A stretch of DNA of 64,000 nt from Synchiropus splendidus. Its lineage: Eukaryota > Chordata > Actinopteri > Syngnathiformes > Callionymidae. Position numbers and translations under genes: made by a program. This document shows positions 1 to 12,531 of the stretch, piece after piece (position 1 is the first letter of the stretch; every line of letters begins with the position of its first letter). The stretch is from positions 11,427,501-11,491,500 of the forward strand of contig NC_071342.1 in the NCBI RefSeq assembly GCF_027744825.2, given 5' to 3'. The notes under the pieces are model-generated. The model ran no database searches and was not told the origin of the DNA. It worked only from the letters and a program-made list of their open reading frames with translations.

Positions 1-1751
1 GGGGTCCGGAAACATCTACTGATAGGAATCTGGGTCCCCTAGAGGGCTTTATTTTCTTTAGCTTTACTGATAGAAAAGACACACTTTCCTTCCCCTCTGT
101 CCTCCTCATCCTCCCTCCTTTTTCACCCCTCTTGGTGAGTGACTGCGGGTGCACATGCCAAAGCAAAGAGCCACTTCCTCCCGACTCTATCTGCTGAGAC
201 CGTTAGAAAAATAGCACTGAGGGGAAGCAGACGCACTTGCACGTTTATCAAATTATAACGCACACATTGGTTCGCTCCCTCACAGGTCCATTTAGCAGTT
301 CTTCCATACATAAATATAGCATATCGCTCTCCAGCGCAGCATATCCCAAATTTCTAACTGTTTTTCCAGCGCAGAGCGTTTCCTTCCATCTAAATCATCG
401 TATCCTCAACATTATGGCTGAACGCATTCACAGCTCTGGACAATAACACCACTCAAAGTCAAGGTGAAAGTTAACCAGCGTAGCAGAACATTTGGTATTC
501 ATCTTCTGCTCAACAGATTACTTGTAAATTGATAAGACCATGATTTCTTTTTTTTTTTTTTTGCAGAAATGACATTGCTCACTTCAAACTAATCTCTTTA
601 TTTGTCGAATATTGTCACATTGAAGCCAAAATTATTGTGATGGAGTACTGCAGTAATTGATGATTTAAAAAAAAAGCCTATTAAAAATATCGTTTTTTTG
701 TAACTCTGTAACTTTCAAAGGCGAAAACATGAATTTTCAGGGTCCTAAAGCTGATCGCAGTACTGTCAAATTCAAGGAGTCGTGGGGCCAAAATCTTAAA
801 CGCAGTCCAAGTCGATAAATGCACTCGAAAGATGACTCCGTTTGATTCTTTAATAGTTAACGTAGCATAGTAACCTGAAGCACTGAAACTGTTTTTTGGA
901 AGTTTCTGTGTAATTGGAGAGAACTTCACTTGCTATGTTAGTTTTAACACATCGGGATGTCAACATGTACATGCTTCTGTTTTGAATTGAATCTCAAGTC
1001 CCACATAAAATGGTCAGATGAAAATGAGGTAAATTACTGTATTATTATTTACTGTAAATAATGCTGTTTAGGGTGAACTTTGAGTGACCATTCAAGGCTA
1101 GAATAATTATGCTGAATATGACTCTAATTCTAAGTACTTCATCACAATAAGTAGCTGTCTAATATGCTGCTAATATGAATAAGTAGTTTATTCATGTGTA
1201 ATATGTGTTTAATCTGACATCGCTACCTATTTTGCCATCACTGGAAAACTAAACATGTCAGCAGGTGTTAAATGACATCTACAGAAAGTAAAGACGACCT
1301 TAGTCACCACCATCTTTTGTACTTGGACTTGCCCTCTGACTGAGCCTGAGCCTGAGTCAGTGTCACATTGTCTCCACTGTGCTACACAGTCCCACCTACT
1401 CTCACAGAATCCACTGGAATAACACACACACATAGACTCCACCTTAACACAAACACATACTGGTGACGGACACTGAGCAACAAATGAAATTCCTGGCATC
1501 AGGTGACCCGTCTTCATTGCACCAAGCTCCTCTGACCAATGAGATTAAATTCTTGATATTTCTTTCTCTTTCTGTGATTTCAAATACTTTACCGACTGCT
1601 TTGTTCTCAGTGTAACATTCTTTTCTTTGGTCTGATTGTAAACAGTTATCTTGTCTCAGCAGGTTAGTAATGGAAAGATGTTGCGGTGAGTGACTAATGA
1701 AAGAAAAATAAAGGGGAACAATGGCAGGCGTGAATGTTGCAAGCCACTCAC
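1..1751 (-). other. slit1: slit1 intron 15, partial
   Basis: AT-rich, unremarkable intron sequence running off the left edge. It holds a 15-base T run at 548-562. No LRRNT-type exon of D3 was found in any minus-strand frame. Confidence 0.8.
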
Positions 1752-1775
1752 CTGGGATGAAGTACTGCTCTTTGG
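1752..1775 (-). CDS. slit1: slit1 exon 15: 24-base microexon of the D2-D3 linker
   Basis: Adds AKEQYFIP and the first base of a Gly codon (residues 493-500). The AKEQYFIPG peptide is the conserved linker segment of SLIT1 and SLIT2. The acceptor is catcacag|CCAAAG and the donor is CCCAG|gtgagt. Its length is a multiple of three and both borders are phase 1, so skipping it would keep the frame. It is too short to appear as an ORF and was found from splice sites and protein identity. The next exon, expected to start with a TEDY-like sequence, was not found in 1-1751. Confidence 0.93.
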
Positions 1776-2426
1776 CTGTGATGGAGAAAAGAAAGAAGGG
1801 CGGATGTCAGTGAAAACAATTTGGTCTGCATAGCTGTGGCTTGCTATGCTTCACAACAGTCATATATAAAGTTTATATATGACGGAATGAGGATGAGACG
1901 ATCCAACGGAGAAGCTTGAGACTGGTAACAATGGAAAAAGTGCTCAGGAACATGATGGGAAAGGGAAAACATGTGGATCCCCGCTCGTCTGTAGCCGGAG
2001 CCAAACCAGTGGAGCAATAAAGAAGTGTGAAGTCTCAACAGTGAGGAGTGCCAGACTCCGCAATAACACAGATGTGGGCATGAGACAGGCATGGCCTGGA
2101 TACTGCAGTGAAAGATGAGCAGGGTGTGAGGGGAAACATGAACCTGGCAGGGAATTGTCTGGGATGTCAGGTGGTCGGAGCCTGGCAGAGGACAGAGAGG
2201 TAGTGGGCACACACAGAAATGCTAGCCCTTTTACCAGCGACAATGGGGAATCTCAGCTGACTGTGGTTAAAATGTGAAACCAATTGGGGAAATAGTTAGA
2301 AATTCTCCCCCTCTTTGCCCGGAGCTTCTCTGGGAATATAGATTCAGGGGCACCAATAGCAATAGCAGATCCAAGGGAAGGTCTGGGAAATAGAGAAGGG
2401 ACGGAGAGGGCGAGGCGCGAGCCTAC
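1776..2426 (-). other. slit1: slit1 intron 14
   Basis: A 651-base intron. No repeat or other gene is seen. mir-218 is hosted in introns of SLIT2 and SLIT3, and no mir-218-like mature sequence is visible here. Confidence 0.85.
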
Positions 2427-2590
2427 CAGAGCAGCGGAATTTCTTGCTCTTGATCTGTCCGATCCGCTTGTTCGCCAGCCGGCGAGGGCTGGCGCAGCGG
2501 GCCCCACTGGTCTCAATGGGGTTGGAGCGCAGGTAGTCCGCCAGCCATTTCAGATTACAGTCGCAAATAAATGGGTTTTGGGCAAGATGA
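2427..2590 (-). CDS. slit1: slit1 exon 14: LRRCT cap of D2
   Basis: One hundred and sixty-four bases, the same length as exon 8, residues 438-493: [20 protein letters not shown], then [20 protein letters not shown], then [14 protein letters not shown]. The CDC...C...C LRRCT pattern is complete. [14 protein letters not shown] matches SLIT1, where SLIT2 has CDCHLKW. The acceptor is cccag|TCATCTT. The donor TCTG|gtaggc is weaker than the gtaagt or gtgagt used by most other slit1 exons here. Confidence 0.98.
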
Positions 2591-3884
2591 CTGGGAAAAG
2601 AGAAGGAAAGAAGAAAAGGTGAGCGCGGCATAACAGACTTGGTCAAATGAACAGAAGAAGAATGGGCTTATTCCAAAGTTGGCGCCCAATAAAAACAGAT
2701 TTATAACAACTGCAGACTCAAAAAAGTAAGTGAATCCAATTAACCATAATAAGGAAGTTGGAAAATTGCATTCAACTAAACGTCATTAATAGCAATGAAG
2801 GAAAATCTATTCTGCAAATGTTGGATTCAGTGTTGCTAAAAGCAATACACTTGACATTTCCCATCTTTTTGTCACCGCTCAAAACAGGCAGCCAACATTA
2901 CTCAGTGGCTCCAATTCTTAGACGAATTCCCACTTATGCCGCACAAAGACTTGCCAATGTTCACTGCTGCTAAACATAGAAACCTATGTGTAAGTAAGTC
3001 ACAAGTTCAAAACGGGTAGATGTGAAGTTTATCAGTAGTTTATCATTCATGTCATGTCTTGACACTGACTCATGAATTGATGACTAGATATAGAGCCAAA
3101 AAAATACTTATTATGATATTAAGAAAATTAACATTTTCTTTTTTCATACTCCATTGACTTTTTGTAATTTAAATTATTGTGTCTGGTGGATGAGCATAAT
3201 GATGTGATGCCTTCTCAAAAGTTAAACCTGTGAACTCTTTTTAATGTACTTGTTTGCTTCTTTAAGCAAATACACTCAAGAATAGAATATTAAACATAGA
3301 AGAAAATAGAAAAAAGCAAATCCAAACTTATGAAAAAAAAACATTAATCGCTGTGAGTCTATTTTATTATTATTATTATTATTTATTTTAGTAAAATCGT
3401 TTGTAAAAAGATATACTGCGTAGGCCAAAAGAACCAGATAAATATTTGACTTGGATTTTTCTTTAAGAATAATAAACGTCAAGCATTGAAATAACTTATT
3501 TATTATTATCACAATCTACTGTGTATGAAAAGGATACATTTGAATGAGTCATCAGACCAGGTCTACTCCTGCTGTTCCTTTCCTTTCTGTCAGAATGTTT
3601 TACACATTTTTTAAACATGAATACAGAAAAAGGGGCATCCTGGCAAACACAGTTCACTTCCACCACCTTCAACATGGGTCAGAGACGGACACCAGTTTGG
3701 ATCCTGTGCTGATAAAAACAACAGAAGAACGCTTGATTTGGAACGCAGAAATATCTCAGCCCCTTGTTTGTGAAGATGACAGTTTTACACACTCCGCCGC
3801 ACAAGAACAACTTCTGCGTCGGCTCATGTTTTATGAGGACGTCTCGGCATGTGCCCGGGTGGAATGTTTGTGTGTTCCACTTAC
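2591..3884 (-). other. slit1: slit1 intron 13
   Basis: A 1294-base AT-rich intron. It contains an (ATT)n tract at about 3362-3390. Nothing else is recognised. Confidence 0.85.
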
Positions 3885-4028
3885 AGAGTCTGTATAGCTC
3901 GCAGGGAAGTGAAGGTGCCCTTGGCGAGTGTTTGGATCTTATTGTCGTAGAGTGATAGCAGCGAGAGATTCTGCAGGTCCTGGAAGGCATTGGCGCGAAC
4001 GCAGTGAATCTTATTGGCATTCAGCAAC
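3885..4028 (-). CDS. slit1: slit1 exon 13: two LRRs of D2
   Basis: One hundred and forty-four bases, exactly two 72-base units, residues 390-438: [20 protein letters not shown], then [20 protein letters not shown], then SLRAIQTL. It completes the LRR stack of D2. The acceptor is tttcag|GTTGCTG and the donor is ACTCT|gtaagt. Confidence 0.97.
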
Positions 4029-4242
4029 CTGAAAGAAGTGGGGAGACAGAAACATGGAGGGTGAGGAATTGAGGCGAAACAGTGTGCACGAAAGAGCTTG
4101 TCAGACTTTTGCTTTGTGCAGTCATTAATTATGCATTCCGACTTAAAAACTTAGCGCAGGTACAAAGTTTATTTGAAGGTTACGACTCCTCTATGTGGGT
4201 GTAGAGGGAGTGTGGTGTTCAGCAGAGAGTTTGTTTTCTTAC

Positions 4243-4314
4243 AGCAGCTGAAGAGAGTAGAGGCCGTCAAACACCCCCTTGGGCAGGTCCGTGATCTTAT
4301 TTCCATACAGCACT
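4243..4314 (-). CDS. slit1: slit1 exon 12: LRR of D2
   Basis: Seventy-two bases, residues 366-390, reading [20 protein letters not shown] then LQLL. TDLP-GVF-GLY is the SLIT1 form. The acceptor is tctag|AGTGCTG and the donor is CTGCT|gtaaga. Confidence 0.97.
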
Positions 4315-4399
4315 CTAGAAAAATCAAAGCTTTCTTAAGACACACAAAGGCCTCTCTGACGAAATGTGCACAAGCAAACAACGCCTCAGAGTTACTTAC

Positions 4400-4471
4400 A
4401 ACGAGTTGAGGGAGCGAAGTCCCTGGAAAGCGTCTGGAGCTATCTCTGAAATCTGGTTGTTGCTTAGGTCT
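4400..4471 (-). CDS. slit1: slit1 exon 11: LRR of D2
   Basis: Seventy-two bases, residues 342-366, reading [20 protein letters not shown] then LNSL, nearly invariant among SLITs. The acceptor is ctccag|AGACC and the donor is TCGTT|gtaagt. Only 85 bases of intron separate it from exon 12. Confidence 0.97.
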
Positions 4472-6048
4472 CTGGAGAAAACAAGGGATAGGTGTTTTTT
4501 TTCATAATGAGGGAGCACTCGTGGGACTGTTTACTCATGTTCCTCCATTTGAATGAATTCAAAAGAACTGAAGCTTTTAGCCTGGCAACATCAGGGAATG
4601 CCTAAAAAAAGGGAGGCGACTTGAGAGCGCTGCACGTGTGACCTGAGCATCACAGACAGTAATAGAATCCACAGGCCTCTCCCTGCAGGACGACCGCAGG
4701 GCTCATGATCTGTGCTGCCTGTTGGAAGCAACAGCCAAAGACAAGCAGCAGTATGTGGATAAAAGATCCCGCTTTCTTTGAAGGAAAATCACTGAGCTGG
4801 TATGAGGGGGGGGGGCATTTCCTCTATGGGGGTAATGCTTAAATAAGTACACATTTGTCTTCTTACATAAGTCCGTGGAAAATAAGCACAGCCAAAATTC
4901 ATGTTTATCTATGTCTGCTACAAAGGTCATGCACTGGTCTTCCAAAGAAAGACAAGGTGAAAGACAATGTGTGTGGTGGGGTCACGGGGACGGAACACAA
5001 CGGGTCAAGGGAAGACATAGCACACATACCAGCACATGCCAAAAATAGCCAGGGAAAAACACACATTCACTTCACTAATATTTCCTCAAAACATTCTTAT
5101 ATAATTCACCACAGACCACCAGAGGCGGATGAAACATCTGACCCTGGAAAGTCAACTGATTCGGCGTGATGCATCCGTTTCATCCCACGTCTTTGTCAGA
5201 AAGAGATGGTGAAGGTCAATGGCCAGCTGAAGCAACGGAGCCTCCACAGGTCAAAGGAGCTCCACAATTGGAGCTAAATTCAGAATTCACTAGTGTAGGC
5301 CATTTCTATTTTGAAGCTCTTTACCTTGTTAGCATGTGCCAATAAAAGAATTACTTTTCAGTGAGAGCTTTGGCTGGGACACATCAAAACTTATTTCATT
5401 TGTGTGTAACGCTAAGTTACCATTGTTTGCACCAGCAAGTGTCTCCACATTGCCCCATGACGGTAACATTTCTAGGAAGGGCCCCTGATTCACTCGACCT
5501 TCAAACATAAGTAGAGGATATAAGACTCTAAAATAAGGGCAAGAAAAAACTCCATGACCCTGCATTTCCACCACTCTCTTGCTGCTATGTCGGTCAGTCC
5601 TGGTGGTGCTGATGTTATGGGTTTTGGCTGAGCAGCTGGTGTGCTGGCTGGGTGAGTGGACGACCGGGTGAAAAACCACTCAGCCTCAACTACCAGCCTG
5701 TCACCGTTCATTCCCAGCAAGCACCCAAAGCCTCAACATTCATTCCGGCACACTCTCTGTCCCCTCATCATCCCAGCTGTGGTTTGCAGTTTGCCAACGC
5801 AGGCAAAACACACACAGACTGGACATCGGCGGCCAGGGGAAAACCAGTCAGAGGAGAGCCGTTATTACATACATGTATCATCCAAGTGTTTGCTTTAGAA
5901 CAGTCAGAAGGCTGAGAGCGAACGAATACTTCATGCTCTTTAGCGGTCGGCTTGAACACAGGCACTTGTTGCTGCGTATTTCCAGCCTTCCACCTCTTGT
6001 TCTCGTCTGTGTTATGTAGCTCTGGGCAGAGTGCACTGCTGTACTTAC
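4472..6048 (-). other. slit1: slit1 intron 10
   Basis: A 1577-base intron with a 10-base G run near 4805-4814. No transposon or gene is recognised. Confidence 0.85.
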
Positions 6049-6120
6049 ATCCTACGCAGTTTCTTGTAGGGAGAGAAGGCCCCAGGTGGGACAGACTTAA
6101 TCCCGTTCTGCTCCAGACGT
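6049..6120 (-). CDS. slit1: slit1 exon 10: LRR of D2
   Basis: Seventy-two bases, residues 318-342, reading RLEQNGIKSVPPGAFSPYKK then LRRI. It belongs to D2, the Robo-binding LRR domain in the family. The acceptor is ctgcag|ACGTCTG and the donor is AGGAT|gtaagt. Confidence 0.97.
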
Positions 6121-9100
6121 CTGCAGGAGAGAGAAGAGGAGATATCATCAGTTAACAAAACAATAGGCTTCTCCATGACAACAGAGCTGAGTAATCCGTC
6201 CCATCACCTCCGACCCTTGCTGATTGGTCTGATTATATTAAGGGCGATCCATTCCACAGCTGTATTCGGTCAAGGCATGTCCAAGTCATAACATCCTCAG
6301 AACCAATAAACAGACTGAATACTAAAGTGCTCAGGAGAAAGCCTTCAGGGGAAGGGTTCTATTTACGGCTGAGGGACGGCGTTTAACCGTTCAGCGGAAT
6401 ATAATCATTTTTCCTCTTGATCAAACTGTTTTAGTTTCCCAGAGCCAGAGATCAATAACCGTCCGCTCGACTTTGAATTGTCTCCTGCTCTAGCGGTGTC
6501 CACCTCGACAGCAGCGGTGAAATATGAACCTGTAAGGTTTACATTTACCTGTTCCTGTTTGAGATATAGAAGGGAAGAAGTGCAATTGGCAGTTTGAAAG
6601 GAAAGCAAACCAAAGACAGGAGCAATGAGCGCCTTCAATGAAAACAGCAACAACCCCGACCTTGCACTTGAGAGGCTTTTAAGAAGCTTAGGTTCTAATC
6701 ACTCCAAAAAACCGTTCAGAGGAAGGTTCCAATATCTTAGAGGTCTCGCGTTTGAAATATCTCATCGATAACCCCCTATTCTGAGGGACCTAAGTCACAA
6801 GAGCAAAAGCTTTATGACAACAAACTGGGACTTCTCAGCGAAGACCTCCAGCCTGACATCAACTTCAACAGCAAAGCCACTGCAGTCTGTGCAATGGGAG
6901 TCTTTCCGCACCAAGTCCACCAAAGTTAGTCATGTGACTGAAAGCTCAATGGTACTGAACGCCAATTTCAATCACATACAGGGAAACTTTATCATTGCTG
7001 CTGCTTTTTCAGCCTGTTGAACAGCACGATATACCTATAACATTCATGACAATTAAAGAAAAATACAATCCTGAACTTGGTCTGTCCATCAGGTAACAGT
7101 GCCACTTACGTCCCCTAAATATACATTGAATACTCCCAGTCCAAGGCCACGTCAAGCCCCTCTTATGACATCGAGGCATTCATTTAACCTTGCATATTGT
7201 TTAACTTTGACTGTCGAAAAACCTTTATTCTGATTCCAGCTTCTTCTTCCTTCTGTTTTGTTTGTGAGTTCTGTCCGATCACAAATAGCGGTGCATAACA
7301 GGACTGTAGACTGAAACTTGTTCCGACATGCCGGGGGAAGATTGTCACGCTCTCACAACACAGTCAATCACCGTGCACGTAGGCATACGCACGGCTATTT
7401 AGCGTAGGACGTTTACAAACCCTAATCAGTCTCAGATGCTATAGAGCAACAGACCTGGCTGAAGCCCATTAGTGTGGCATGCCTGTCCGTGAGTTTGGAG
7501 TCGACTGCTACTGAGCTCGGTCCGTGACCAATTCCCTGGTGGAGCTGGCAGAGGGCTGTTTATCTGCAGGTCAGTTCACAGCTTTTAAAAGTGTCCTTAA
7601 CAAGGCTTAGCGGGGCCCGGAGGGAGCCAGCTGCGGGCCCGTCTGGCCGTCCTGCCTTCCAACTGGCTGCAGGACAGGAGATCTGGACCGGTGCTGGGAT
7701 GGACTACCAACCGTGTCTGGCATAGGACTCCACTGCTCCCTACAAGTCTCGCCGACATACATAACATCACAACAACAGAATCTAAGACCAAGGACAACAT
7801 TAAATTTAACATGACTTGTAGACATAATAATTCAGATTTTCTAGATGTGATGACTATTTCCTTTGACATATCCATGTCTTTTCATTAGGGGGGAAATGTT
7901 TTGTTAGCCACTGCCCTTGCAGTCTTTGGTTTTCCAAGCTTCCCCCCATCAATAGTGCGTTTTTCATTCCAGGGAGAGACGTAGGATTAGGAGCCCAATT
8001 GGCATTCTTGGGATGACAGTGATTCCAGACCACAGATTCCTGCGGTGAACAAGCTCTCGACCCGTTTTGTCTGTCTGTCCGATGTGTTTGTGGGTTCTCA
8101 GTGACTGTTACAGAGCTGTGGTTCTGCTGCCCTCACCATGTGGCGGAGCGGTGGACCGGGTGGCTTTAGCGCCGCCTCTCATCAACCAGTCTGCCACTGC
8201 ATATGTTTCAGATTCAGGGCTGGATGTGGGCACAAATGCCAATATGCTGTGATACTCCAGTGTAATTCAGAGCTGCAATTCATCACATTTGGTAAAAACA
8301 GCTCTCTTTAATTGAGGATTTTATGACATGCGTGTACACGACAAAAACAAACGACATGAACAAACTTGTGTATAATTTAGGACAAAAAAGATATGCAACG
8401 CCGTGTCACCTTATTTTAAGGAGAGACATGTCGTAATGTCTTGTTTCACAGCAGCAGTCTGGTATTAAATATTAAAGGCTGACACAACTTGCATGGAGTG
8501 AACCCCCACACAAGCTGGCAAGTAAGCGTGTCTGGATTCTTCAAAAACACAAGGCTGACTTATAGATTAGAAAGAAAACTTTACGATGATGAATATTGAA
8601 ACTGTTTTTAAAAGGCAAATGCAGTTACAGATTCTTCCAAAAACAAAATGTTAAATTCATGATGATGCACATGAAAGAGCAGAGCAGAATGTGGTGTGGA
8701 GGGTTATCAAAAATTCTCCACTCTCCTCACTAATAAAGTCCAAAGTATAAAAACGAAAACATCTTTGAGTAGGACCATCTCTCTGAAAACTCTTTAAGAC
8801 CTTCAAAAGCTTCCACCACGCTCACTCTTTCAAGGAAGTTACGTGATCGTGGGTGTATCTGTCCAGCAGAAAAACGCATGATTTCAATTTTCATGTTGAT
8901 CTTAGAACATGGAGCAGACGATTGCATTATGGAGCTGATCTGGATTTCCATCCGGATCTGTGAATCTTATGAGGGATTTGTGATACCACCACCAGCTGAG
9001 CTCATTTGAATTTGACTATTAAAGCCATAGCTGACTGCTGAAACGCTAAAAAGTATGAAATTATGTGTTCTAGTAGCTATACTTAATGTAGCAGAATGTT

Positions 9101-9224
9101 CCTTTTTATATGTCACTTTAGGCTCATGCATTTGTAACACAGGTCAGACTGAACAGTGTGACTGTGCTCCTTGGCTTGGTGTCTAAAAGAGACACAGCAT
9201 ATAACAGAAGAACAGTCTCAAGAT

Positions 9225-9482
9225 GCCTGGAATTCAGAGCCGACCCTTCTCATCCTGGACATAGACTGTCTGTTCCTCTTCCCTCTGGCAGGAGGCTACG
9301 GTCCGTCCAGACCAGAACCTCCCGTCGAACTTCCCCTCGGCCGTCAGACTGTTGAATTCGTGGTCAGCCTTGTTGTTATTTTTATTTTTATTTTCTGTCA
9401 GCACTTTATTCCAAAACGCTTTCCTAGTTGGTGGGCTCCCCACTGACCATGGCAATAATTTAAATTCTGATTCTGATTCTTG
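9225..9482 (+). mobile_element. LINE fragment (L2/CR1/Rex1-type), 5'-truncated 3' end
   Basis: A plus-strand frame reads DPSHPGHRLSVPLPSGRRLR then SVQTRTSR. This resembles the end of the reverse-transcriptase ORF of fish non-LTR elements, which typically runs DPSHPGH...LPSG+RYRS++TRTSR...FFP-A+-LLN. The expected run is interrupted and partly deleted, followed by an AT-rich 3' UTR ending in short ATTCTG-like repeats (about 9461-9480), a usual tail for this class. It is a dead, 5'-truncated copy inserted antisense to slit1. The family is inferred from memory of the motif. Confidence 0.65.
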
Positions 9483-9689
9483 CTGGTCACTTTTTCAGCA
9501 GCGATAGGCAGGAAAGCAACACTAAAAAGCCTCACAACTTTTCTGTCTTTTCAGAGTTGTTCCTCGCAAATTGACATGTGCGAGCGACTAAATCCATCCA
9601 ATCACGATCGAACGCTGCTGAGAAAAAGACACATTTCTCAAAGTCGGCTCCGGATGGACAATCAATGTTTTGCCTCCAGTGAATCACGG

Positions 9690-10260
9690 GGAACATTAGC
9701 ATGTGTGTATCTCCGTGTGTGTGCGTCGGCCGCTGGTATCAACACGATCAACGGTCTTCATCCCTTTCATTATATTCCGAGCATGGCTCTCATTAGAAGG
9801 AAGCCCATTTTCAGCCGGTGTGAATCCAGAGAAGATGGAAGGTCCACGGCGGCAGGGGGAGTTTTTATGGCCCGGCTCAGTCATCACAGACGACGGCCCA
9901 TAATAATCCGCCGTGGTAGTGTTTAGGCTAAGTGGGCCTGGTCTCACACGAAAAAGTACAAACAGCAGCTCACATCCTCGCAGCCATAAACACAACACTG
10001 GCATTCATTAGGGAGAGCAGCGCAGGCTAGGCTTGTAGTTCCCTACGATTTGTACGTAATGAGAGCAGCATGTGTGTGTGTGTGTGTGTGTGTTTCTGAG
10101 TGCCTCATTATCAAGGCATTAGGCTGGCCTTGATACCAGGCAGCCCGCCTTGCTGTAATTGAAACTGATTTTATAATGAACTTCAAGCACAGATCAAACC
10201 TGGTGGACCAAATTACCGAGCGGGACACCCCTCCCCGTTCCCCTTTTCATGCCTCCACCG
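9690..10260. promoter_or_regulatory. candidate conserved non-coding element in intron 9
   Basis: Balanced-composition unique sequence, apart from the TG microsatellite, with many homeodomain-like cores: TCATTA, CTCATTAG, TAATAATCC, GTAATTG, TATAATGAA and AAATTACC. The stretch 10128-10240 in particular looks like constrained vertebrate non-coding DNA. This is a judgement of texture only; no alignment was possible. Confidence 0.22.
10071..10093. repeat. (TG)n microsatellite
   Basis: About 11 uninterrupted TG units inside slit1 intron 9. Confidence 0.97.
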
Positions 10261-10869
10261 CGGGCCTGCCTCCTCAATCCCACCCGTGGTCGGTTTGGCA
10301 AGCAAGGAAAGAGCATGCAGATATGGCAAATTAAAAAAGAAAAACGCCTCATTTTGGGGATCATATTGTGCAGAGGAAGACTCTCAGATCAAAGTTGTTC
10401 AAGATGAGCCACGGGGAGTTTATTAGCGGAACTGTGTTAAGTACCGATTACACATAAAGGGCACAGAGACATTTCAATGTCTTCACCCACATGAAGGGTG
10501 AAGAGATGTACAGTCTATAAAGCCTGTGAACCGCATTAGCTTTCACTCCACCGGAATATTTCAATGGCCTCCACTGATCCCAACGGAAGCCTTTTAAATA
10601 TAGGGTAGAAATGTGCGCATATTCCTCAAGAAAACTGTGAGCAGAACACCAACTATCATCCAAGACCCAACTGTTCAGGATCATTAGCATTTGTATGTTT
10701 GGAACAAATGATACATCACAGTACTTTCTGGCTCCCAAACACCAGCACCCACACAGTAGTATTAATGAAGTGTCCAAATTAAGAAATTTAGCACAGCGGT
10801 TTGCAGAAATGGGTCAGGGTTGTTGGGGAACATGGGATGGGTGACTTCTATACTAGCAGGGTATTTATA

Positions 10870-11170
10870 AACAGACCCCATAGGGAGGAGGAGACCTAGA
10901 AAGTCTAGTGCGCGTCCTCCCCACTACACACTTGGAATAACGTGCAATGGAACGGCTGACTTTCTCCCTCCCTCTTCATCATCAGGGTTAATAAATCAGT
11001 GTTTCATGTAGATCCCTGTCAGGAATATTAAAGCCTTGATACCGGAGTGAAAGGAGCACCTGCTAAAGTCTGCTCGTGCATTCCCAGAATTTATCGTGAG
11101 CGGAGCGTGCGGCTTGAATAGTTAATGGGCGGACAGATGTCGGAGCACTGATATGTCAGTATTTTTTTTG
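10870..11170. promoter_or_regulatory. candidate conserved non-coding element in intron 9
   Basis: Unique sequence with GTTAATAAATCA, ATATTAAAGCC, TTTATCGTGAG and AGTTAATGGG motifs. It shares the 10-mer CCTTGATACC (11034-11043) with the neighbouring candidate block (10128-10137). The regulatory role is an inference. Confidence 0.2.
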
Positions 11171-11569
11171 CATTTCACAGCAATCTAGTTGATAAAAGTA
11201 TGCAGTCTGGCTCAGTGTCAGAGTAGATGAATGTCCCACTCCTCTCCTGCAGGTCAAGCATGGTGAGTAAAGCAAGCTGGGAAGTCATAAATACATGAAA
11301 CATACATGACCTGCTCTTCTCCGTCGTCTTTAACACCAAACCATGATAAAACACATGTATTTTTTATGTAGTTTCAATCTTCAATGAGCAGTGATTGTAA
11401 ATTGATAACTTTTCCAGCCTGATTTTTGGTATTAATTTAAGATGCATATCAAAAAAAAAAAAAAGGTTATACTTTGAATATAGAAAATTTTCACCAAATT
11501 TCAATACCCATGTCTGCGGACCACCGTATGTGCCGCACAGTTTTGCTGAGTTGTGAGTCAGAAACTTAC

Positions 11570-11717
11570 ATTTCAGCCATGCTGTCGGGCAGGTTGGCTG
11601 GGATGTCACTCAGGCCTTTCCCTCTGCAGTCCACTATGTTGTTGCTGCAGGTGCACATGGACGGGCAGGAGCCTCCGCCTGTGCTGCACGGCTGTAAACT
11701 GGACGACTCTTGATGAC
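11570..11717 (-). CDS. slit1: slit1 exon 9: D1-D2 linker and LRRNT of D2
   Basis: One hundred and forty-eight bases, residues 269-318. A short, poorly conserved linker ([16 protein letters not shown]) is followed by the second LRRNT ([20 protein letters not shown]) and the run-in to the first D2 repeat ([11 protein letters not shown]). The acceptor is cttcag|GTCATC and the donor is GAAAT|gtaagt. It returns the phase from 1 to 2. Confidence 0.95.
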
Positions 11718-12531
11718 CTGAAGACAAAGAAAGAATTAATAACGCACAATTATTGTCATTGTAAGATGAAAGTCTTGGCTTAAACGCACATTTATACTTT
11801 CACACTGCTAATACACTTCTGTTACTGGGTTAAGGAGAGAACAGGGATGAAATCTTGCCTGACAAACTTCTGCGAGTGGACGTCCACATGCCATCATAAC
11901 ATAGTGCTGAGCCACCATTTTTGAGACTACAGAATCATTCACCACAAATCTGAGGCCACCCCAGAATGTAAAGACCCTGGGAGTGACGCTGTAGAACCAA
12001 CTCTTCTCAGCTGCCAATAGGGCTGCAACAGCAGCTGTTGACCGGGGATGAGTGAATGAATTTCCAAAGGAGCCACATTATAGGCTGTGAAACAATTACT
12101 TGTTTATTTACACATAATACTTGGTAATTCTGGTGTTGTACTGAGTGACCTTCCAACGCAAAATTACTCCATACAAAATACTTGATAATGATTATATCCT
12201 GGCTAATATGTTGCAAAAGTGTATATGATTAAGTATTTTATTTAGGGTAATAAATGTTTACTAATATAAAGTGTGAGCAAAAAAAGTTGAAAGCAAATTA
12301 TTGCAGTTAAGGTATTACAATAGATGAATAAATAAAGATTTATTTTAAAATAAATAAATCAATACAATTTAATAAAGCAAAACTGTGGGTAAAAAATAGT
12401 GAAAATGACACATGATCAATTTATTTATTTTACTCTGACTTGTAGAGGGTGACACAGGACGCCCGGGCAGCATATTGCCAAGGTCTGCTCCAGACCACTG
12501 CGACTGCATCTGGATCTATTTGGTTCTTGTT

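Larger units (their letters stand above)
6121..11569 (-). other. slit1: slit1 intron 9
   Basis: A 5449-base intron. It contains a plus-strand LINE 3' fragment (about 9225-9482), a (TG)n microsatellite (10071-10093) and two blocks that look like non-coding regulatory DNA (9690-10260 and 10870-11170). The rest shows nothing I can name. Confidence 0.85.

Noticed and set aside
1227..1517. Cysteine-rich minus-strand frame that could be the next slit1 LRRNT exon.
   Set aside because: It lacks the CP-KCRC-VDCS pattern of the third SLIT LRRNT and no matching splice borders frame it.
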